DNA of 64,000 nt from Anaerococcus octavius. GTDB lineage: Bacteria; Bacillota; Clostridia; Tissierellales; Peptoniphilaceae. The position numbers were made by a program, and so were the translations under genes. The notes beneath the pieces were generated by a model. That model worked only from the letters and a program-made list of their open reading frames with translations, was not told where the DNA came from and searched no databases. Positions within the stretch are counted from its first letter, which is position 1. The number at the start of each line of letters is the position of its first letter. The stretch spans positions 1,550,001 to 1,614,000 of the forward strand of contig NZ_UFTA01000002.1 in the NCBI RefSeq assembly GCF_900445265.1, in the 5' to 3' direction. Shown one piece after another: positions 52,328 through 61,575 of this stretch.

Positions 52328-52801
52328 TTATTTGCTAGCTAAGTAGTACTCATAGGCACTGTTTTTAACCACAACTGTATCACAAATCATATCCATTAAT
52401 GATTGCTTTTTTGGTACAAAAGCCACTAATAAATACAAAAACAAAAATTTGTTTTGTACATATCTACCAAATGTTTCACGTGAAACAACTTGACCAAAAG
52501 TTAATTTTTCGGATTTTGTTGGTATAACTCTTATGTCCGTAATCATTTTTCCTAAAGTTTGTCCATTATTAAAATATGTCATCAAGGTAAAATATAAAAG
52601 GCAGATAAGCCAAAATATTATACCGTAAAGGCTGATATTATTTATTATTTGATAATCTTCACCTATAAAATTTTTGACTATATTAGCGAGAGAGCTAGTA
52701 ACTGCCATATCTATACAAAACGCTAATAGTCTTATAAAAAAACCTGCATAATAAAAATTAACAATGTTTTGTTTTTTATTTTCTATTCTTATCTCACTCA
52801 T
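52328..52801 (-). CDS. RDD-family membrane protein
   Basis: The 157 residues show the RDD pattern: an Arg in the first membrane segment (AGFFIRLLAFCIDMAV, with the Asp of RDD), a second segment, and NNGQTLGKMITDIRVIPT before the last segment. The family has several small transport or membrane-organising members without a settled function. It starts eight bases inside the end of sppA, so it is probably co-translated. A perfect parS-like palindrome lies within the coding sequence at 52472-52487. Confidence 0.85.
   Translation of the reverse strand: MSEIRIENKKQNIVNFYYAGFFIRLLAFCIDMAVTSSLANIVKNFIGEDYQIINNISLYGIIFWLICLLYFTLMTYFNNGQTLGKMITDIRVIPTKSEKLTFGQVVSRETFGRYVQNKFLFLYLLVAFVPKKQSLMDMICDTVVVKNSAYEYYLASK
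52472..52487. promoter_or_regulatory. parS: parS-like centromere site 1
   Basis: TGTTTCACGTGAAACA is a perfect 16-base palindrome and matches the Bacillus parS consensus (TGTTnCACGTGAAACA). ParB, encoded at 62119-63090, is the expected binder. The site lies inside the RDD gene, encoding VSRET. Confidence 0.9.
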
Positions 52802-53783
52802 TATAAGCTCCGTATAGGTACATAGGCTTATTGCCTTCGCTTTCCATAAATTCTTTTAAGATAGCTAAGTCGGATTTGGGATTTTCTGTGTTTGTAGAAA
52901 ATTCAGGGAAATATTTTGAAAATGAATTTGCTAATTCATTTTTTTCTACAACCATTGGATCGAATAATTCACCTTTTTCAGTAATATCAGCAACGGCATC
53001 ATCGAGATCACCGATTTCATCTACCAATCCATTTTTGACAGCTTGGCTACCATCGTATACTCTACCATCAGCTAGTTTTCTTACTTCGTCTTCGCTCATA
53101 TCACGTCCATCTGCTACCACTTTTACAAATCTTGAAAAAGCACTATCAACTAGTCCTTGGAAATATTCTTTTTCTTCTTTATCCATATCACGGCCGGTAG
53201 ATCCAGCATCTTTCATTTTGCCAGTTTTTATATTTTGTTCTTTTATACCATATTTTTCAAATAATCCTTCTAAGGAATAAGATTGCATTATAACTCCAAT
53301 AGATCCTGTAAATGTTTCATTGGAAGCATATATTTTATCACAAGGAGCTGATATATAGTAGCCACCACTTGCAGCTAGTTCTTGCATAACCGAATATACT
53401 GGTATATTTTTTTCTTTTACTTCTTCAATTTTTTTTGCTATTTTTTCACTTGCATATACTGAACCACCTGGAGAGTTTACATGTAGGATAACTCCTTTTA
53501 TGGTATCATCATCTAAAGCTTCATCTAGTTTTTCTACTATGTAATCATTTGAATCATCATTTGCAATTAGTCCATCAACATTTACAACCATTATTCTTTG
53601 AGCTTTGTTTGTTCCATACAAAACTTCATCTTCTGCACCCATCAATCTTTGACGGGCTTGGTCGTAGAAATTAGCTTCTTGCCTTTCTTTTATATCTTTG
53701 CTTCCATCTGAAAATGCAGATATTAAAAATACTATTAATGCTAATCCTGCTGCTAGCCACCTTTTCTTGTTCTTGTTTTCCAT
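52794..53783 (-). CDS. sppA: Signal peptide peptidase SppA (short form)
   Basis: The 329-residue membrane-anchored serine protease degrades cleaved signal peptides. One N-terminal membrane segment (about 9-24) is followed by the SppA core with VNSPGGSVYASEKIA, nucleophile Ser139 in AASGGYYISAP, GSIGVIMQSY and a catalytic Lys191 candidate in MKDAGS. The short length fits the single-domain Gram-positive form. The downstream RDD gene overlaps its end. AAAGGAGG precedes the ATG. High demand is plausible, given the many exported proteins in the window. Confidence 0.9.
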   Translation of the reverse strand: MENKNKKRWLAAGLALIVFLISAFSDGSKDIKERQEANFYDQARQRLMGAEDEVLYGTNKAQRIMVVNVDGLIANDDSNDYIVEKLDEALDDDTIKGVILHVNSPGGSVYASEKIAKKIEEVKEKNIPVYSVMQELAASGGYYISAPCDKIYASNETFTGSIGVIMQSYSLEGLFEKYGIKEQNIKTGKMKDAGSTGRDMDKEEKEYFQGLVDSAFSRFVKVVADGRDMSEDEVRKLADGRVYDGSQAVKNGLVDEIGDLDDAVADITEKGELFDPMVVEKNELANSFSKYFPEFSTNTENPKSDLAILKEFMESEGNKPMYLYGAYNE

Positions 53784-53916
53784 AATTCCTCCTTTGGAAA
53801 TAATTTATTAAAAACCATCGTTAATATAATAACATAGTTAATAATTGTTTTCTTTGTAATATTCAGTATAATTATAGTGCATGACAGTTATCGTTAACAC
53901 TAAATAATTGTAATGT

Positions 53917-53934
53917 ATAGGCCGCATGGCCTAT
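53917..53934. other. GC-rich hairpin upstream of sppA
   Basis: ATAGGCC and GGCCTAT form a perfect 7-bp stem with the four-base loop GCAT; weaker ATGTA/TACAT pairing extends it. It lies between the ftsH terminator and the sppA promoter region (TATAAT on the minus strand at 53871-53876). Its role is unclear. Confidence 0.45.
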
Positions 53935-53967
53935 TTACATATCTATGTAATATTATATCCAAAATAA

Positions 53968-53995
53968 AAAACTGCCCAAGATCGTGGGCAGTTTT
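53968..53995 (-). terminator. ftsH terminator
   Basis: AAAACTGCCCA (53968-53978) pairs perfectly with 53985-53995 around a six-base loop, followed on the minus strand by TTTTATTTT. Confidence 0.9.
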
Positions 53996-54001
53996 CTTTT
54001 T

Positions 54002-56011
54002 TTAGATATTATCGCTTCCAGGATTGGTATCTGGGTCATCGCCCGGTATATCATCTTGATTTTCATTTATTGGTGGTAGATCTTTTAATTCACTTTCTTC
54101 ATCATCTAAATCATTTACATCTACGTCTGTATTTTCTCTCACTTCTTCTTTATCTACTGGTTCAGTTTCTTTACGGTTTAATATTTCCATAAATTGTTCG
54201 CCTGTGATAGTTTCTTCTTTTAGTAGGAAGTCTGATATTTCGTGAAGCTTATCAATATTTTCTTTTAATATTTCAATCGCTCTCATGTGAGCCTGGCTAA
54301 TAATTGATTGAACTTTTTCGTCAATTTTATTTCCTGTTCCACCGGAAACAATTAGGCTTCTTTCTCCTCCTAGATACCTTCCTTGGATTTGTTCTAATTG
54401 CATAAAGTCAAAATCATCATCCATACCATAGATTGTAACCATTGATCTTGCCATAGATGTTGCACGCTCTATATCATTACTTGCACCAGTTGTTTTGGTA
54501 TTAAATATTAGTTCTTCAGCAGAACGTCCGCCAGCAAGGGTACATATTTCATCAAATAGTTCTTGCTTGGTCATGATATATTTTTCGTCCTTATCAACTG
54601 TCATTGTATAGCCCAAGGCTCCACCAGTTCTTGGTACAATTGTTATTTTTGTAACTGGAGTCTTGTGAGTTTGAATTGCTGCTACTAGGGCATGACCTAC
54701 TTCGTGGTAGGCAATAATTTTCTTTTGGTCATCAGAAATAACTGCATTTTTCTTTTGTTGACCTGCAATTACTACTTCAATCGATTCTTCTAGGTCTTCT
54801 TGGCTTAGTTTTTTACGACCTTCACGTACTGCACGTAGGGCACCTTCGTTTACTATATTTGCTAGATCTGCACCTGATGTACCTGCAGTTCTACTAGCTA
54901 TTTCTACATAGTCAATATCATCTTCACGCTTAACATTTTTGGCATGAACTTTTAATATATCTTCGCGGCCCTTTTTGTCTGGTAATTCTACTTCTACTTG
55001 TCTATCAAAACGTCCTGGGCGTGTCAAAGCTGGATCCAATATTTCTGGTCTGTTAGTTGCAGCTAAAAGTACAACACCTTCTGTAGCATCGAAACCATCC
55101 ATTTCGTTTAATAATTGGTTTAAAGTTTGCTCACGTTCATCGTTTCCAGAAAATCCACCAGTATCCCTTTTTTTGCCAATAGCATCTATTTCATCGATAA
55201 ATACTATACATGGTGCTTTTTCTTTAGCTTGTTTAAATAAGTCACGTACTTTACTAGCACCCATACCTACAAACATTTCTACGAATTCTGAACCAGATAT
55301 TGAGAAAAATGGCACACTTGCTTCACCAGCAATTGCTTTTGCTAAAAGGGTTTTACCTGTTCCTGGAGGTCCTACTAAAAGCACTCCTTTTGGAATTTTA
55401 GCTCCTATTTCCCTATATTTTCCTGGATTATGCAAAAAGTCAACTATTTCAAATAGGGAATCTTTTGCTTCTTCTTGTCCGGCTACATCTTTAAATGTTT
55501 TTCCTGTTTTATTTTCTACGTATACTTTTGCATTTGACTTGCCAAAATTCATAAAGTCTGCGCCACCACGACCACCCATGGTTTTTGTTAAAGATCTTGA
55601 GGCAAAGTAAAATATTGCATAAATTAATAGTAATGGAAGGATTGATGTTAAAAATATAGTCAACCATGGATTCATAGTTGTTTCTATTTCTTTTGAGAAG
55701 TTTAATTTTTTATTTTTCTTCTTAGCTTCTAGGAGTCTATCTGTTATATCAGTATCTTCCCATAAGCCTGTTTCAAAAGTTTTTTCTTTACCATCTTCTA
55801 TAGCTTTGAATGTATATTTTGTCTTATCTTTTGAAACCTCTGTAACTTGGTCATTTTCGATCATAGTTACAAATTGGCTATAGCTTACTTCCTTAGCCCC
55901 ATCTTGGCTAATGACTGGATTTAGAGCAAATCTTATTACAATATATATTATTATTGCAATAATCCAATAGTACAAGAGGGGTCTATTAGATTTATTTTTT
56001 TTATCGCTCAT
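54002..56011 (-). CDS. ftsH: ATP-dependent zinc metalloprotease FtsH
   Basis: The 669 residues contain two membrane segments (about 12-30 and 115-137) around a small extracellular domain, then the AAA+ domain with Walker A GPPGTGKT at 214-221, Walker [11 protein letters not shown] and the second region of homology [21 protein letters not shown]. The protease domain has HEVGH at 436-440; HEAGH is more usual, but the HExxH zinc ligands are kept. The C-terminal ~60 residues are very acidic. The ATG abuts the marR stop, an unusual pairing. It removes unassembled or damaged membrane proteins. Confidence 0.95.
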   Translation of the reverse strand: MSDKKNKSNRPLLYYWIIAIIIYIVIRFALNPVISQDGAKEVSYSQFVTMIENDQVTEVSKDKTKYTFKAIEDGKEKTFETGLWEDTDITDRLLEAKKKNKKLNFSKEIETTMNPWLTIFLTSILPLLLIYAIFYFASRSLTKTMGGRGGADFMNFGKSNAKVYVENKTGKTFKDVAGQEEAKDSLFEIVDFLHNPGKYREIGAKIPKGVLLVGPPGTGKTLLAKAIAGEASVPFFSISGSEFVEMFVGMGASKVRDLFKQAKEKAPCIVFIDEIDAIGKKRDTGGFSGNDEREQTLNQLLNEMDGFDATEGVVLLAATNRPEILDPALTRPGRFDRQVEVELPDKKGREDILKVHAKNVKREDDIDYVEIASRTAGTSGADLANIVNEGALRAVREGRKKLSQEDLEESIEVVIAGQQKKNAVISDDQKKIIAYHEVGHALVAAIQTHKTPVTKITIVPRTGGALGYTMTVDKDEKYIMTKQELFDEICTLAGGRSAEELIFNTKTTGASNDIERATSMARSMVTIYGMDDDFDFMQLEQIQGRYLGGERSLIVSGGTGNKIDEKVQSIISQAHMRAIEILKENIDKLHEISDFLLKEETITGEQFMEILNRKETEPVDKEEVRENTDVDVNDLDDEESELKDLPPINENQDDIPGDDPDTNPGSDNI

Positions 56012-56482
56012 CTATAGTCCGCTCCTTGAGATGTAATTATCTAATAGTTCTTCAAGGGCTTGTAATTCATCTATAATTGTTTGTAAATTTACATCTATCT
56101 TATCAGTAGGGATGTCAGCTCTAATTTCATCGAAGTATATACCTACTCTCTCAGCTGCATCGCGTCCCTTATCAGTTAGTTCCACATTTACAACTCTTTC
56201 GTCTTCGTCAGATCTAATTCTTGTTACAAATCCTTGTTTTTCTAATTTTTTACAAATATTTGAAATATTTCCGCCTGTCACACCAATTGCCTTTCCTAAG
56301 TTTCCTATAGAAACTGCATCTTTGTTAGCATAAAGTGTTATAAGCATCTTTAATTGCAAGGTAGTAATACCTAATTCTTGTGCTGTATCTTGCAATAATA
56401 TATCAATTTTGTGAGATATTTCTCTAATCATGGAGAAAATTGAATTATTAAATTCAAAAAAATCAATATGTTCTGTTGCCAT
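56012..56482 (-). CDS. MarR-family transcriptional regulator
   Basis: The 156 residues form a MarR winged helix: a helical N-terminus, the recognition region GNLGKAIGVTGGNISNICKKL, and the wing LEKQGFVTRIRSDEDERVVNVELT with the family Asp-Glu-Arg. The stop codon directly precedes the ftsH ATG, so both are made from one transcript. CAGGAGG lies before the ATG, and TTGAAA, 16 bases, TAAAAT form a possible promoter upstream. It may regulate its own operon in response to stress; its ligand is unknown. Confidence 0.9.
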   Translation of the reverse strand: MATEHIDFFEFNNSIFSMIREISHKIDILLQDTAQELGITTLQLKMLITLYANKDAVSIGNLGKAIGVTGGNISNICKKLEKQGFVTRIRSDEDERVVNVELTDKGRDAAERVGIYFDEIRADIPTDKIDVNLQTIIDELQALEELLDNYISRSGL

Positions 56483-56606
56483 AATTCCTCCTGGGTATAT
56501 ATAGTTTATTAGATTATTTTACATATTATTTTAGATTTTTCAATCAAAAAATATTATTTTTAATATACTTTAATTAGAAAAATTATTGTATATCCTTATA
56601 TATATT

Positions 56607-57491
56607 TTACCACATATCTTTATCAAATTTATTTTCTTTTACTAGGCTAATATATTTTGCTGCATCTAAAGCTGCTATTTGGCCTTGACCAGCTGCTTTA
56701 TTTATTTGATATGGTCTACCAGATATATCTCCTGCAGCGTAGAGTCCTCTAATATTTGTACGACCATTTTTATCTGTAATAATATGTTCTTCGTCAGTCT
56801 TTATTGATGGAACAAGTCTTTCTGGCTTTGATGAATCACGAATTATAAAAAATCCATCAGCAGTAATTTCTTTACCAGATTTAAATTTCAGTATAGTTGG
56901 ATTTTCTTCTCCTAAAAATTCTACAGGGATTTCTCCATTTATCACTTCTATATCTTCATTTAATTCTGGGTTTTCTTTATACATATTTACATATGTAAGC
57001 TTGTCTACAACTTCACAAGTGTAGTTTGCTTCTTCTACTGATTCTTCATTGTAGCCTATTAAGACAACTTCTTTCCCCTTATAAAAACTTGCATCGCATG
57101 TAGCACAATATGAAACACCCTTACCAAAAAACTCATCTTCGCCAATTAAATCTTTTTTTAATTCAATGCCTGTAGCTACTATAACAGATGTTGCTTCGAT
57201 CATCTTTTCTCCCTTTAGGATAATAGCAAAATAATCTCCCATGGCATAGATTTGTTGAACTTTTTCTGTTGATCTTTCTACATCTTGATCTTGTAAAGAT
57301 CTTTTAAAATTTTCATTTAATTCTTGACCACTAATTTTTTCAAAACCTAGATAGTTATTAATCCACTTTGTTTTTGATATAGCAGGGGAATCAGTTCCAA
57401 ATACGATAACGTTTTTATTTCTAATACTAGCGTTTAAAGCAGCACTAAGTCCTGCTGGACCTGCGCCAATAACTGCTAAATCATATCTCAT
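56607..57491 (-). CDS. Thioredoxin reductase-like flavoprotein without a normal NADPH motif
   Basis: The 294 residues keep the FAD motif GAGPAG (9-14), the redox pair Cys129/Cys132 in YCATCD, and the C-terminal FAD region GLYAAGDISG. The second dinucleotide motif is broken: where NADPH-dependent enzymes have GGGxxA, this protein has VLIGYNEESVEEA, and the usual HRRxxxR is missing (VNMYKENPEL instead). This is the pattern described for ferredoxin-dependent flavin thioredoxin reductases of anaerobes. Its ATG region overlaps the trxA stop by one base, so trxA and it form an operon. Confidence 0.88.
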   Translation of the reverse strand: MRYDLAVIGAGPAGLSAALNASIRNKNVIVFGTDSPAISKTKWINNYLGFEKISGQELNENFKRSLQDQDVERSTEKVQQIYAMGDYFAIILKGEKMIEATSVIVATGIELKKDLIGEDEFFGKGVSYCATCDASFYKGKEVVLIGYNEESVEEANYTCEVVDKLTYVNMYKENPELNEDIEVINGEIPVEFLGEENPTILKFKSGKEITADGFFIIRDSSKPERLVPSIKTDEEHIITDKNGRTNIRGLYAAGDISGRPYQINKAAGQGQIAALDAAKYISLVKENKFDKDMW

Positions 57492-57799
57492 TATAAATAT
57501 TTTCCTATTGCTTCTTCTAAAACTTCTTTTGATTGAAAACCTACAAGTGTTTCTTGTAATTTACCATCTTTAAAAATCATTAGGCTAGGAACTGCATTTA
57601 CATTGTACTCACTTGCAATTTCTTCTGCCTCATCTACATCTATTCCATAGATTGGATAATCTACTTCACTAGCTAGTTCTTCTAAAACTGGAGCTTGCAT
57701 TTTGCATGGTCCACACCATGTTGCATTAAAATCTACAAGGCAGATTCCTTTTCCAGCTTCAACTTCATCTCTAAATTCTAATGTATCTAATTCACGCAT
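57491..57799 (-). CDS. trxA: Thioredoxin
   Basis: The 102-residue redox protein has the active site WCGPC (Cys29/Cys32), a following cis-proline region VNAVPSLMIFK, and the usual length of bacterial thioredoxin. It precedes and overlaps the reductase gene that should reduce it. AAGGAG stands before the ATG. Its substrates probably include ribonucleotide reductase, encoded in the same window. Confidence 0.95.
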   Translation of the reverse strand: MRELDTLEFRDEVEAGKGICLVDFNATWCGPCKMQAPVLEELASEVDYPIYGIDVDEAEEIASEYNVNAVPSLMIFKDGKLQETLVGFQSKEVLEEAIGKYL

Positions 57800-57890
57800 G
57801 TTTTTCTCCTTAATAATTCTATATTTAGTTATGTTTTTTTATTTTCAACTTGCAAGTACTCCGTGCTAGTTCTTTCTTTATTCGTATAAG

Positions 57891-58203
57891 TTAGCTTTGT
57901 TCAACTAAACCTCTAACTTCCATAACTGGTAGCGAATATATTATACCCTTATTTTCTTTATTTAAATTCATATTATCATATATAGCTTCTTTAATGTTTT
58001 CTGCTATGTCATTTTTTACTAGCATTATCACTATACTTTTTCCGGTTCCACATTCATATTTAATAATATGCTTTTGCAGAGCCTCTTCCGTGAATTAATG
58101 TTGCTCCTTTTGCACCATTTTCTTGTGCAATGGCAACTGCTTTTTGTCCCTCATGCCTATCTATAATAACATAAAGAGCTTGGTAATTACTTTCGTTTTG
58201 CAA
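57891..58203 (-). pseudogene. Second P-II-like protein, frameshifted
   Basis: A P-II-type reading frame starts with TTG 58201-58203 (MQNESNYQALYVIIDRHEG), reaches GAKGATLIHGRGSA and then stops at about 58080. The rest continues in another frame (IIKYECGTGKSIVIMLVKND to PVMEVRGLVEQS). This is the order expected of one P-II protein of about 105 residues, so a single frameshift divides it. Earlier sequence shows short competing frames, so the start is tentative. Confidence 0.75.
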
Positions 58204-58212
58204 ATTGCTTTC

Positions 58213-58488
58213 TCATTTATATTCTAATTGTGATGTAAATGCTACCCCTGTATTTATCTTAACTAACTTTTCTTCTAATTCATCCATAGCTATTTTTGCA
58301 TTTTCATCATCTAATATTGCCATTACAATTTCTTTTCTTATCTTATTTACTTTTAACTTGCTCTGTATGCTTTCACTGGCAGATCCATAACCATAATAGC
58401 AGGTAATGACAATTGCTCCATCATCCTTTATGGTTTTCATAAATTCACTACCCTTACCTCTTGGCAAAATTGCTCTTAAAAGCTGCAT
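58213..58488 (-). CDS. P-II-like protein of the DUF1538 locus
   Basis: The 91-residue protein looks intact. It begins MQLLRAILPRGKG and has the P-II-like pattern of a ferredoxin-fold subunit with a loop (GYGSASESIQSKLKVNKIRK), lacking the classic uridylylated tyrosine loop of GlnB. The ATG shares bases with the true stop of the DUF1538 frame (TAATG), so it was coupled to it. Such proteins probably gate the DUF1538 membrane partner, by analogy to GlnK-AmtB. That analogy is inference. Confidence 0.75.
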   Translation of the reverse strand: MQLLRAILPRGKGSEFMKTIKDDGAIVITCYYGYGSASESIQSKLKVNKIRKEIVMAILDDENAKIAMDELEEKLVKINTGVAFTSQLEYK

Positions 58489-59885
58489 TAATTTGCTCCT
58501 TTCTTATAAAGGTATCCCAAAATCATAATTGTTAAAACTGGCATCATAGCAACAAATGATATTACTCCAAAACCATCTGCTACATTTCCTGCAACTCCTG
58601 GCAAAAAGCAAGGATAAATGTTGCCGTCATCGGTCCAGATGCAACTCCCCCTGAGTCAAATGCTATTCCTGCAAATGTTTGTGGGATTTTTAGAGAAATC
58701 AATAAAGAAATTAAAAATCCTGGCACAATTACCATCCATAGGGCAATATTTTCTAATTTTATTCTAATAATTGCAAGCATTACAGCAGTAGCCACACCTA
58801 TTGATAAAGCTTTTAAAATACTTTTTCTAGCAATAGAACCACCTGTAACATCTTCCACTTGTTCTGCCAGTACTGCAACCGCTGGTTCTGCCAATACTAC
58901 GACTAATCCCATTATAAAGGCAACTAATGGCAAAAACTTAGAATCTCTTAATCCTTCACCAAGTATGCGAGCAAGTTCCATAAATCCGCCTTCTACAGAA
59001 CTTAAAAATATTATTAGCCCAATATAAGTATAAAATAGACCCAGTAAAATTTCTGTAAATTCATCTTTTGCTGTCTTAAAGTATTTAGCATTTATTATAA
59101 AAAATACTAAGGCTATAGGTACTATAGCAAAAGTTGAATTTTTAAAGCAAGTTGCTATAGCTGAAGTATAAGCTGTAGCTTCCATTTCCAAAAGATTATC
59201 TCCAACGGATAAGCTCATCAAAAGACCTGCGATTATAGGTCCTGTTGATGCTATACCTACTAGCCCAAAAGAGTTATCTTCACTATAATCTCCCTTTAAA
59301 TTTGCAACCCCAAGTCCTAATGCTATTATAAACGGAGTTGTCATTGCTCCTGTAGTTGCTCCCGATGCATCAAAGGCTATTGCATGTCCAGTTTCACTTG
59401 CTATAAACATTAGAGCAAAGATAGTTATATATAGAATCCACATTATTTTTGAAATCTTTATTTCTTTAAAAATTCTATATAAACCAATAGAAATCATAAT
59501 CCCCACACCTAGAGATATTATGGCAACTATTATCCATGGTGATAGACCAACTGTATATGTTACTTGACTCGCTAAAATTAATAAATCTGGTTCTGCCATA
59601 GAAATTACAAAGCCTATAAAAATGCCAAATAGCACTACTTTGAAAATTTTATTAAATCTAGCTAAAAAATCACCCATCATAGTTCCGATTTTTGAATCCG
59701 ATTTTTGAAATAGAAAGATCAATTCCTGATAAAAATATAGATAATCCTAGTATAACTCCTAGGGATCCCAAGAGAAAATTAATAAGTAAAGAACTTCCAA
59801 CTCCGACAAAAAAATTAAGTATTAATACTAAAACCACTATAGGCAGGACCGCCTTAGTGTTTTCTTTTATATAATCTAAAAATAT
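58488..59885 (-). pseudogene. DUF1538 membrane protein, multiply broken
   Basis: The frame can be followed from 59885 to 58488, but only with corrections. The first codon after AGGAGG plus five bases is ATA, not ATG. Residues KENTKAVLPIVVLVLILNFF onward run for 66 codons until a 13-bp tandem duplication (59684-59709) shifts the frame. The main 380-codon frame (58580-59722) carries the family motifs AFDASGATTGAMTTPFI and AFDSGGVASGPMTATFILAF. A T-tract shortened by one base near 58620 then breaks the C-terminus (LPGVAGNVADGFGVISFVAM). DUF1538 proteins are putative transporters with P-II partners. Confidence 0.85.
59684..59709. repeat. 13-bp tandem duplication inside the DUF1538 gene
   Basis: TCCGATTTTTGAA occurs twice head to tail (59684-59696 and 59697-59709). 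Removing one copy joins the N-terminal frame to the main frame exactly (13 = 1 modulo 3), giving ISKIGTMMGDFLA in one frame. Confidence 0.92.
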
Positions 59886-59911
59886 AGGATCCTCCTTAAA
59901 AATTTTTAAAA

Positions 59912-59945
59912 ATAAAGAGGCAGCCTAATAAGGTTGTCTCTTTAT
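59912..59945 (-). terminator. pta terminator
   Basis: ATAAAGAG and CTCTTTAT pair, with inner CA/TG and CC/GG pairs and two mismatches, around a TTATTA loop; on the minus strand TTTTTAAAAATTTTT follows. The DUF1538 frame begins only 26 bases later with no room for its own promoter. Confidence 0.75.
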
Positions 59946-59968
59946 ATAAATATCAACTGTCAATAATT

Positions 59969-60967
59969 TTAAGATATTGAGCTATCTACTGATTGGCTAG
60001 CTGTAATTATTGCTATTTCGTAAACATCTTGTGTAGAACATCCACGAGATAAGTCATTTACTGGTGCATTTAATCCTTGAAGGATTGGTCCTAAAGCTTT
60101 ATATCCACCAAGTCTTTGAGCTATTTTATATCCAATATTACCTGCTTGTAGGTCTGGGAAAATAAATACATTAGCAGTACCTGCTACATCAGATTTTGGA
60201 GCTTTGTTTTTAGCTGTAGCTGGATCTATAGCAGCATCAAATTGTAATTCACCATCAAGTGGTAGATCTGGGTTAAGTTCGTGAGCTTTTTTAGTAGCTT
60301 TTGAAACTTTGTCAACAAGGTCATGTCTTGCAGAACCTTTTGTTGAGAATGATAGTAAAGCTACTCGTGGATCCATACCAAATCCTCTAGCTGTTTCTGC
60401 AGATTCTACAGCAACTTCTGCCATTTCTTGTGATTCAAGAGTAATATTTACAGCTGTATCAGCAAATACTAATTGTTCACCATTAGGTCCAATCATAACC
60501 ATTACACCTGATACTCTTGATACACCTGGTTTTGTTTTTATAAGTTGAAGAGCTGGTCTAATAGTATCTCCTGTTGTACCTACAGCACCTGATACCATAC
60601 CATCAGCTATACCTGCTTTAACCATCATAACACCATAGTAGTTATGATCTTTTTTAAGCATATAGTCTGCATCTACTCTTGTAGCTTTTCCTTTTCTTGC
60701 TTCTACAAATAAGTCAGCTAATTTATCGAAATTTTCGTCATAGTTTGGATCTATAATTTCAAGTTTCCCAAGTTTTAGGTTATTTTCGTTAGCTACCTTT
60801 TGAATTTCTCCTTTATCGCCCAAGATAATTGGATGAAGAAGTCCTTCTTCGTTATGTTTAATAGCAGCTTCCAAAATTCTTTTATCGTTTCCTTCTGGGA
60901 AAACTATTTTTAAGTTTTTTCCTTCAATGGTCTCTCTAGCACTTTCTAAAATTGATGAGTTCGCCAT
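59969..60967 (-). CDS. pta: Phosphate acetyltransferase
   Basis: The 332-residue enzyme converts acetyl-CoA and phosphate to acetyl phosphate, the step before ATP formation by acetate kinase. Motifs of the family are KIVFPEGNDKRILEAA, GMVSGAVGTTGDTIRPALQ, ALLSFSTKGSARHD and VFIFPDLQAGNIGYKIAQRL. The length fits the short clostridial-type Pta. GGAGG precedes the ATG and a promoter lies at 61007-61035. No acetate kinase gene is in the window. Confidence 0.96.
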   Translation of the reverse strand: MANSSILESARETIEGKNLKIVFPEGNDKRILEAAIKHNEEGLLHPIILGDKGEIQKVANENNLKLGKLEIIDPNYDENFDKLADLFVEARKGKATRVDADYMLKKDHNYYGVMMVKAGIADGMVSGAVGTTGDTIRPALQLIKTKPGVSRVSGVMVMIGPNGEQLVFADTAVNITLESQEMAEVAVESAETARGFGMDPRVALLSFSTKGSARHDLVDKVSKATKKAHELNPDLPLDGELQFDAAIDPATAKNKAPKSDVAGTANVFIFPDLQAGNIGYKIAQRLGGYKALGPILQGLNAPVNDLSRGCSTQDVYEIAIITASQSVDSSIS

Positions 60968-61006
60968 TTTTCCTCCTTAATAATGTTTATATTACTTTTT
61001 AACTAT

Positions 61007-61035
61007 ATTATACCCAAGTCGTTAAAATATAACAA
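61007..61035 (-). promoter_or_regulatory. pta promoter
   Basis: TTGTTA (61030-61035) and TATAAT (61007-61012) have exactly 17 bases between them on the minus strand, giving a start near 61000 and a leader of about 33 bases. Confidence 0.75.
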
Positions 61036-61101
61036 AGATATCATGCAAAAGATAAATATTTTTCAATTTTTATCGAAATACTATAGTAATATAGTTATTT
61101 T

Positions 61102-61575
61102 TTAACCTTTCGCTTTCTTTAGAGCTGCCTCTTCATGATCTGACAATTCAAATTTTGCTTGTCCATTAGTTATTTCCTTTAGATATATAGTAGAACCATC
61201 TGCACCATATATACTAGTCAAAATTATCCCATTATGAAAATTATCTAACATACATAGGCTAAATGAAAGTTCATTAGTCCCATAATCAAAGGCATTATAT
61301 CTTATTACAGACATATTTGATATAGCACCCATAATAGAATCTTTTGCTTCTAATGATCTTTGATCAACAGATCTTAATTGTTGGTTTGAAGATTCTATTT
61401 GATCATTTAAAGCTAAAAGTAATTCCTCTAAGTTTAAATCATCACTATTACCCCTTAATAAATGATCATAGCGGTTTTTCTGTCTTCTTAATTTGTTATT
61501 CATAGATTGAATCATGGCAAACTCTACTACAACTAAAATAGCCAAAATTCCTAATATTACATAAACAGCTGTCAT
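61102..61575 (-). CDS. DUF4446-family membrane-anchored protein
   Basis: The 157 residues have one N-terminal membrane helix (about 4-24), a charged helical middle and a C-terminal domain with the DUF4446 signature (VIRYNAFDYGTNELSFSLCM, NGIILTSIYGADGSTIYLKE). Its function is unknown. In many Firmicutes it lies beside parB, as here, two genes downstream. The ATG overlaps the upstream stop by one base. Confidence 0.85.
   Translation of the reverse strand: MTAVYVILGILAILVVVEFAMIQSMNNKLRRQKNRYDHLLRGNSDDLNLEELLLALNDQIESSNQQLRSVDQRSLEAKDSIMGAISNMSVIRYNAFDYGTNELSFSLCMLDNFHNGIILTSIYGADGSTIYLKEITNGQAKFELSDHEEAALKKAKG

Noticed and set aside
52831-53280. 149-codon plus-strand open frame
   Set aside because: Antisense to sppA; no start signal or family motif.
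54975-55610. 211-codon plus-strand open frame
   Set aside because: It lies wholly antisense to the AAA+ domain of ftsH, lacks a ribosome site and encodes low-complexity Ser/Pro sequence; a shadow of conserved coding sequence.
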